DNA of 64,000 nt from Nocardia fluminea (GTDB lineage: Bacteria; Actinomycetota; Actinomycetes; Mycobacteriales; Mycobacteriaceae). The stretch lies in contig NZ_PJMW01000001.1 of assembly GCF_002846365.1 (NCBI RefSeq), forward strand, positions 1,178,001 to 1,242,000. The letters run 5' to 3'. The notes under the pieces are model-generated. The model was not told the origin of the DNA and did not search any database. It saw only the letters and a list, made by a program, of their open reading frames with translations. Shown piece by piece: positions 59,765 to 64,000 of the stretch (within the stretch, counting starts at the first letter, position 1; each line of letters begins with the position of its first letter). Made by a program: the position numbers and the translations under genes.

Positions 59765-60625
59765 ATGCTGATCGATTTCACGCCGGACAAGGCGCTGTAC
59801 CCCTTCGAATCCCGCTGGTTCGAGTCGTCCGCCGGCCGGGTGCACTACATCGACGAGGGCTCCGGGATCCCCATCCTGTTCTGTCACGGCAGCCCCACCT
59901 GGAGCTTTCTCTACCGCAAGATCATCACTGAGCTCGGCGACCGGTTCCGTTGCCTGGCAGTCGATTACCCGGGCTTCGGACTCTCCGAACGGCCACCGGG
60001 GTACGGCTACACCATCGCCGAACACGCCGCGGTGGTCGGCGAGCTGGTCGACCATCTCGGGCTCGACCAATTCGTGATCATGGGCCAGGACTGGGGCGGG
60101 CCGATCGGCGCCGCCGTCGGTGTGGACCGAGCCGATCGGGTGCGTGGGCTGGTGCTCGGCAACACCCTGTTGTGGCCGACGGACACCTGGCCACAGAAGG
60201 CATTCAGCCGAATCATGAGCAGCTCGCCGATGCAGCGGCGAATCCTGCGCGACAACCTGCTCGTCGAGCGTTTTCTGCTCGCGGAGCTGCGCGACACGAT
60301 CAGTGAGGCCGAGGCCGATCACTATCGCGAGGTGCAGCCTTCGCCCGAAGCCAGGCGCGGGATCGCCGCGATGCCCGGGCAGATCCTGGCCGCTCGCCCC
60401 TTCCTCGAACAGCTGGCCACCGATGTGCCCGCTCGACTCGGCGACACCCCGACGCTGCTGGTCTGGGGCATGAAGGACATGGCGTTCCGTCCCGCCTCGT
60501 TCCTGCCACGGATGCGCGCCACGTTCGCCGATCACCGGGTCCTCGAGCTGCCCGATGCCAGGCACTTCATCCCCGAGCACGAGCCGGGCGCGATCGCCGA
60601 AGCTATCGTCCAGCGTTTTCGCTGA
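59765..60625 (+). CDS. haloalkane dehalogenase-like alpha/beta hydrolase
   Basis: 286 residues. Nucleophile elbow MGQDWGG (Asp109, not Ser) and His in DARHFIPEHEP, with oxyanion HGSPTW. An Asp nucleophile followed by Trp is the dehalogenase hallmark. The first halide-binding residue, Asn in HGNPT of HLD-II enzymes, is Ser here, so activity on haloalkanes is not certain. ATG 59765 fits the usual start better than ATG 59756. Confidence 0.85.
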   Translation: MLIDFTPDKALYPFESRWFESSAGRVHYIDEGSGIPILFCHGSPTWSFLYRKIITELGDRFRCLAVDYPGFGLSERPPGYGYTIAEHAAVVGELVDHLGLDQFVIMGQDWGGPIGAAVGVDRADRVRGLVLGNTLLWPTDTWPQKAFSRIMSSSPMQRRILRDNLLVERFLLAELRDTISEAEADHYREVQPSPEARRGIAAMPGQILAARPFLEQLATDVPARLGDTPTLLVWGMKDMAFRPASFLPRMRATFADHRVLELPDARHFIPEHEPGAIAEAIVQRFR

Positions 60626-60838
60626 TACGGCCCGGACATCCCTCTCGCCTGGCAGCAGGGCGCTCCACCCGCTGACAGGCCACGCGGCGATTCCGGTGAT
60701 CGGTCGCGAGCGAATCGCTGGCTAATAAAATGTGACCAGATTGTGAATCTCCCGCGAGTCGCCGCCGAGAACGGCCGATCGCACGGTAGCGTCGCGGCCG
60801 CTAGGCCAATTGTTACTGCGTGAAAGGAATTGTTCGAC

Positions 60839-61177
60839 ATGGCATTCGAAGTCACTGGGGCTATCGGCGATCACTACAACGAAGCCGGTGGCGCGTCCAG
60901 CCCGCTGGGTGAGCCGACCTCGGCAGAGCAGGACGCCCCCAACGGTGGCAAGTTCCAGGAATTCACCGGCGGAGTCATCTACTTCAAGCTCCCGACCGGG
61001 GCCAAGACCGTGTACGGCGCCATCCGGCAGGCATGGGAAGCCGAAGGCGGCGCGGGCGGCCGGTTCGGCTACCCGACCTCCGACGAGCAGGACATCGAAG
61101 GCGGCAAGATCAGCCACTTCGAGAACGGCTCGATCAGCTACTCGATCGCCGATGACGCCGTGACGGTCAACGCCTGA
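60839..61177 (+). CDS. LGFP-repeat protein without signal peptide (112 aa)
   Basis: Two LGFP-type repeats: VTGAIGDHYNEAGGASSPLGEPTSAEQDAPNGGKFQEFTGGVIYF (about 5-50) and KTVYGAIRQAWEAEGGAGGRFGYPTSDEQDIEGGKISHFENGSISYS (about 56-104). LGFP repeats occur in envelope proteins of mycolata such as corynebacterial PS1. No signal peptide or membrane helix is visible, so location is unclear. AAAGGA is about 12 bp before ATG. Confidence 0.85.
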   Translation: MAFEVTGAIGDHYNEAGGASSPLGEPTSAEQDAPNGGKFQEFTGGVIYFKLPTGAKTVYGAIRQAWEAEGGAGGRFGYPTSDEQDIEGGKISHFENGSISYSIADDAVTVNA

Positions 61178-61196
61178 CCCGCGTTCCCACTACGCC

Positions 61197-61234
61197 ATGA
61201 AGGGCGCCTACCCGGTCGGGTAGGCGCCCTTCAT
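61197..61234. terminator. bidirectional terminator between the LGFP gene and polA
   Basis: Seventeen-bp perfect stem with a GGTC loop, 19 bp after the LGFP stop and 16 bp beyond the polA stop. Confidence 0.9.
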
Positions 61235-61250
61235 CGGTGTGCGGACCGGG

Positions 61251-63983
61251 TCAGTGCGCGGCCGCGTCCCAGCTGCGGCCGGTGCCGACGGAGACGGTGA
61301 GCGGGACCGAGAGATCGATCGCGGCCGACATCTGTTCGCGCGCAAGGGCTTCGAGGGCCTCACGTTCGCCGTCGGCGACCTCGAAGACGAGCTCGTCGTG
61401 GATCTGCAGCAGCATTCGCGAGCGCAGGCCCGCCTCGTGGATCGCGTTCTGCACATTGATCATCGCGACCTTGATGATGTCGGCGGCGGTGCCCTGGATC
61501 GGCGCGTTCAGTGCCATCCGCTCGGCCGATTCCCGGCGCTGACGGTTGCTGGAATCCAGGTCAGGCAGATAGCGCCTGCGACCGAACAGCGTTTGCGTGT
61601 AGCCGACCTTGCGAGCCTGGTCGACGACATCGGAGAGATAGTCGCGGATGCCGCCGAAACGGTCGAAGTACACGTCCATCTGCTCTTTGGCCTCGGTCGT
61701 GCTGATCTTGAGCTGGGCGCTCAGCCCGTAGGAGCTCAGACCATAGGCCAAGCCGTAGGACATGGCCTTGATCCGGCGGCGCAACTCGGGGCTGACTTCC
61801 GCGATCGGGATGTCGAAGGCCTTCGACGCGACGAACGTGTGCAGGTCCTCGCCGGAATTGAACGCCTCGATCAGACCCGCGTCACCGGACAGGTGCGCCA
61901 TGATGCGCATCTCGATCTGGCTGTAGTCGGCGGTCATCAGTTCGGCGAAGCCGGGGCCCACCACGAACGTGTCACGGATCTGGCGGCCGGTGTCGGTGCG
62001 GATCGGGATGTTCTGCAGGTTCGGCTCGGTCGAGGACAGGCGACCGGTGGCGGCGATGGTCTGGTTGAACGTGGTGTGCACCCGGCCGTCGTCGGAGACC
62101 GACTTGAGCAGGCCGTCGACGGTCACCTTGAGCCGGGTCGCGTCGCGGTGGGCCAGCAGGTGTTCCAGGAACGCGTGGCCGGTCTTCTCGAACAGCGATT
62201 CCAGCGCGTCGGCGTCGGTGGTGTAGCCGGTCTTGGTGCGCTTGGTCTTCGGCATGTCGAGCTCGTCGAACAGCACCACCTGCAACTGCTTGGGTGAGCC
62301 GAGGTTGATCTGCTTGCCGATCACCTCGTACGCGGAGTTCGCGGCCTCGGTGACGCGGTCGGCGAACTGCTGCTGGAGGTTCTCGAGCTGGGGCACGTCG
62401 ACCGCGATGCCCGCTTCCTCCAGCTGCCCGAGCACGCCGAGCAGCGGCAACTCCATCTCGGTGAGCAGCGGGGTCGATTCGATGGCTTCGAGTTCGGTGT
62501 CCAGGGCGACGGCGAGGTCCGCGACCGCGCGGGCGCGCAGCATCTCCTCCCGGGCGATATCGGCGGCGACGGTGTCCTCGTCGTCGAGCAGGGAGAGCTG
62601 GCCGGTGTCGCCGGTCTCGACGCGCAGTTCGCGCTTGAGGTAGCGCAGGGACAGATCGTCGAGGTTGAAGCTGCGCTGCCCGGGGCGGACCAGGTAGGCC
62701 GACAGCGCGGTATCGGTGGTGAGACCGCCCAGGGTGAAGCCGCGCCCGCGCAGCGCGTGCCCGGCGGACTTGGCCTCGTGCAGCGCCTTGGGCACCGCGG
62801 GGTCGGCCAGCCACGCGGCCAGTGCCGTCTCGTCCTCGGGAGTGAGGACGCTCAGATCGATGTAGCCGCCCTCCCCGTCGGCGGCGGCGATCGCCAGGGC
62901 CCGCGCGTCGCCGTGTACCGGCGTTCCGGTCCCGACAATCGAGAGACCATGGCGCACACCGGCTTTCGCGTGCTCGGCCAGCCAGTCGGCGACCGCGCCG
63001 TGCTCGAGGGCGCCACCGCTGATCTCGAAACCCGACTCCGCTTCGGGCTCGGGCGAACCGAGCGTGTCGAACAGCCGGTCACGCAGCACCCGGAACTCGA
63101 GGTCGTCGAAGAGCTGATGGATCTTGTCGCGGTCCCACGGCGCCTTGATCAGCTGGTCGGGGGTGTAGGCCAGCGGCACCTCGCGCACCATCTCGGTGAG
63201 CTGACGGTTGAGCACCACACTCGACAGGTTCGCCCGCAAGGAGTCGCCGACCTTGCCCTTCACCTGATCGACGCGGTCGACCAGGGTGGCGAGGTCGCCG
63301 TATTCGCGGATCCACTTGGCCGCGGTCTTCTCCCCCACCCCGGGAATGCCGGGCAGATTGTCGCTCGGATCGCCGCGGAGGGCCGCGTAGTCGGGGTACT
63401 GCGCGGGGGTGAGGCCGTACTTGGCCTCCACCTCGGCCGGGGTGAACCGGGTGAGGTCGGAGACGCCCTTCTTCGGGTAGAGCACGGTGACGTCGTCGTT
63501 GACCAGCTGGATCGCGTCGCGGTCGCCGGTGACGATGAGGACCCGGTAGCCCTGGGCCATCGCCTGGGTGGTGAGCGTGGCGATCACGTCGTCGGCCTCG
63601 TAGCCGTCGATGGCCATCACCGGAATGCCCATGGCGCCGAGCACGTCCTTGGTGAGTTCGACCTGCCCACGGAACTCGTCGGGGGTGGCGCTGCGATTGG
63701 CCTTGTACTCCGGGTACGCCTCGGTGCGGAAGGTCTTGCGCGACACGTCGAACGCCGCGGCCACATGGCTGGGCTTCTCGTCGCGCAGCAGATTGATCAG
63801 CATCGAGGTGAACCCGTACACCGCGTTGGTGGTCTGACCCGTGACGGTCTTGAAGTTCTCCGCCGGTAGCGCGAAGAACGCGCGATAGGCGATCGAATGC
63901 CCGTCCAGCAGCAGCAGCGTAGGCCGCTCGCTGTCGGGGGCAGTGGTCGTAGTCGATGCCTGCGCAGTCGTCGGTGAACTCAC
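61251..63983 (-). CDS. polA: DNA polymerase I
   Basis: 910 residues. The 5'-nuclease domain (about 20-310) has LLLLDGHSIAYRAFFALP, IDGYEADDVIATL, VTGDRDAIQLVNDDV and the H3TH ALRGDPSDNLPGIPGVGEKTAAKW. The middle 3'-5' exonuclease-like domain lacks clear proofreading acidic motifs. Polymerase motifs A (ADYSQIEMRIMAHLSGD), B (RRRIKAMSYGLAYGLSSYGL) and C (LLQIHDELVFEV) are intact. Gap filling in repair and Okazaki fragment processing. A TAGACT -10 box (63991-63996) ends seven bases before the GTG start. Confidence 0.97.
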   Translation of the reverse strand: MSSPTTAQASTTTTAPDSERPTLLLLDGHSIAYRAFFALPAENFKTVTGQTTNAVYGFTSMLINLLRDEKPSHVAAAFDVSRKTFRTEAYPEYKANRSATPDEFRGQVELTKDVLGAMGIPVMAIDGYEADDVIATLTTQAMAQGYRVLIVTGDRDAIQLVNDDVTVLYPKKGVSDLTRFTPAEVEAKYGLTPAQYPDYAALRGDPSDNLPGIPGVGEKTAAKWIREYGDLATLVDRVDQVKGKVGDSLRANLSSVVLNRQLTEMVREVPLAYTPDQLIKAPWDRDKIHQLFDDLEFRVLRDRLFDTLGSPEPEAESGFEISGGALEHGAVADWLAEHAKAGVRHGLSIVGTGTPVHGDARALAIAAADGEGGYIDLSVLTPEDETALAAWLADPAVPKALHEAKSAGHALRGRGFTLGGLTTDTALSAYLVRPGQRSFNLDDLSLRYLKRELRVETGDTGQLSLLDDEDTVAADIAREEMLRARAVADLAVALDTELEAIESTPLLTEMELPLLGVLGQLEEAGIAVDVPQLENLQQQFADRVTEAANSAYEVIGKQINLGSPKQLQVVLFDELDMPKTKRTKTGYTTDADALESLFEKTGHAFLEHLLAHRDATRLKVTVDGLLKSVSDDGRVHTTFNQTIAATGRLSSTEPNLQNIPIRTDTGRQIRDTFVVGPGFAELMTADYSQIEMRIMAHLSGDAGLIEAFNSGEDLHTFVASKAFDIPIAEVSPELRRRIKAMSYGLAYGLSSYGLSAQLKISTTEAKEQMDVYFDRFGGIRDYLSDVVDQARKVGYTQTLFGRRRYLPDLDSSNRQRRESAERMALNAPIQGTAADIIKVAMINVQNAIHEAGLRSRMLLQIHDELVFEVADGEREALEALAREQMSAAIDLSVPLTVSVGTGRSWDAAAH

Positions 63984-63990
63984 CCGACAG

Positions 63991-63996
63991 AGTCTA
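63991..63996 (-). promoter_or_regulatory. polA: -10 box TAGACT of polA
   Basis: It leaves seven bases to the GTG start, so polA is probably transcribed leaderless. Confidence 0.45.
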
Positions 63997-64000
63997 GGCA

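Overview
This window reads as chromosome of a high-GC mycolic-acid actinomycete, most likely Nocardia or a close Nocardiaceae relative. Evidence: strong G/C third positions, frequent GTG/TTG starts, TANNNT -10 boxes often only 6-8 nt before the start codon, and protein content (NIT-domain sensor kinase, LGFP-repeat protein, phospholipase C of the mycobacterial type, CoaE-GrpB fusion, RafH/DevRS). The housekeeping genes follow, in reverse, the gene order known in Mycobacterium tuberculosis from polA (Rv1629) to pheT (Rv1650): pheT, pheS, tsnR, rplT, rpmI, infC, uvrA, universal stress protein, uvrB, coaE, rpsA, polA. All of these lie on the minus strand. Nearly every other gene is an accessory insertion between these anchors.

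Layout. 1-4.9 kb: 5' part of a NIT-domain histidine kinase, two hypothetical genes, an alpha/beta hydrolase and a double TerD protein. 4.9-8.7 kb: pheST. 8.7-13.3 kb: a possible Uma2 remnant, a conserved hypothetical, a drug-efflux MFS gene divergent from its TetR regulator, and an NmrA-like reductase divergent from a MarR regulator, both pairs with clear operators. 13.2-15.8 kb: tsnR-rplT-rpmI-infC, with an ATC start and a long, attenuator-bearing leader on infC. 15.8-19.7 kb: a DUF1844 gene, two tandem microproteins of 31 and 35 residues, and uvrA. 19.8-23.3 kb: a hypoxia/dormancy module (DevR, a RafH-like ribosome hibernation factor, DevS). 23.2-28.6 kb: an orphan ketosynthase, a PAS-GGDEF cyclase, a small monooxygenase-like protein and a HelD/HelR-type RNA polymerase recycling helicase. 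28.6-35.6 kb: USP, the first of two paralogous secreted proteins, an AraC/VOC pair, uvrB, tandem DUF402 genes, and the second secreted paralogue. 35.7-40.5 kb: coaE-grpB, a small ORF, Tat-exported phospholipase C, rpsA. 40.7-61.2 kb: accessory region with a methyltransferase, LuxR, SPFH plus a ribbon-helix-helix protein, FAD oxidoreductase/LysR, a PPOX-like protein, an acyl-CoA carboxylase beta chain, LysR/SDR, two membrane proteins with a divergent MerR, a polar amino-acid ABC transporter, an isopropylmalate-dehydrogenase-like enzyme, thioredoxin, a LeuA-regulatory-domain-like protein, an acyl-ACP thioesterase, a dehalogenase-like hydrolase and an LGFP protein. 61.2-64 kb: polA.

Genes working together: DevS senses redox/gas and phosphorylates DevR, which probably activates rafH through a DosR-like box between rafH and devS. 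uvrA, uvrB and polA serve excision repair. infC, rpmI, rplT, tsnR, rpsA and pheST serve translation. Several regulator/target pairs (TetR-MFS, MarR-NmrA, LysR-FAD oxidase, LysR-SDR, MerR-membrane operon) carry inverted or direct repeats in their shared promoters. No tRNA, rRNA, CRISPR array, IS element or prophage gene was seen. The least explained items are the tandem microproteins, the paralogous secreted proteins, the DUF402 pair and the SPFH-RHH unit with its triple GATATC operator.
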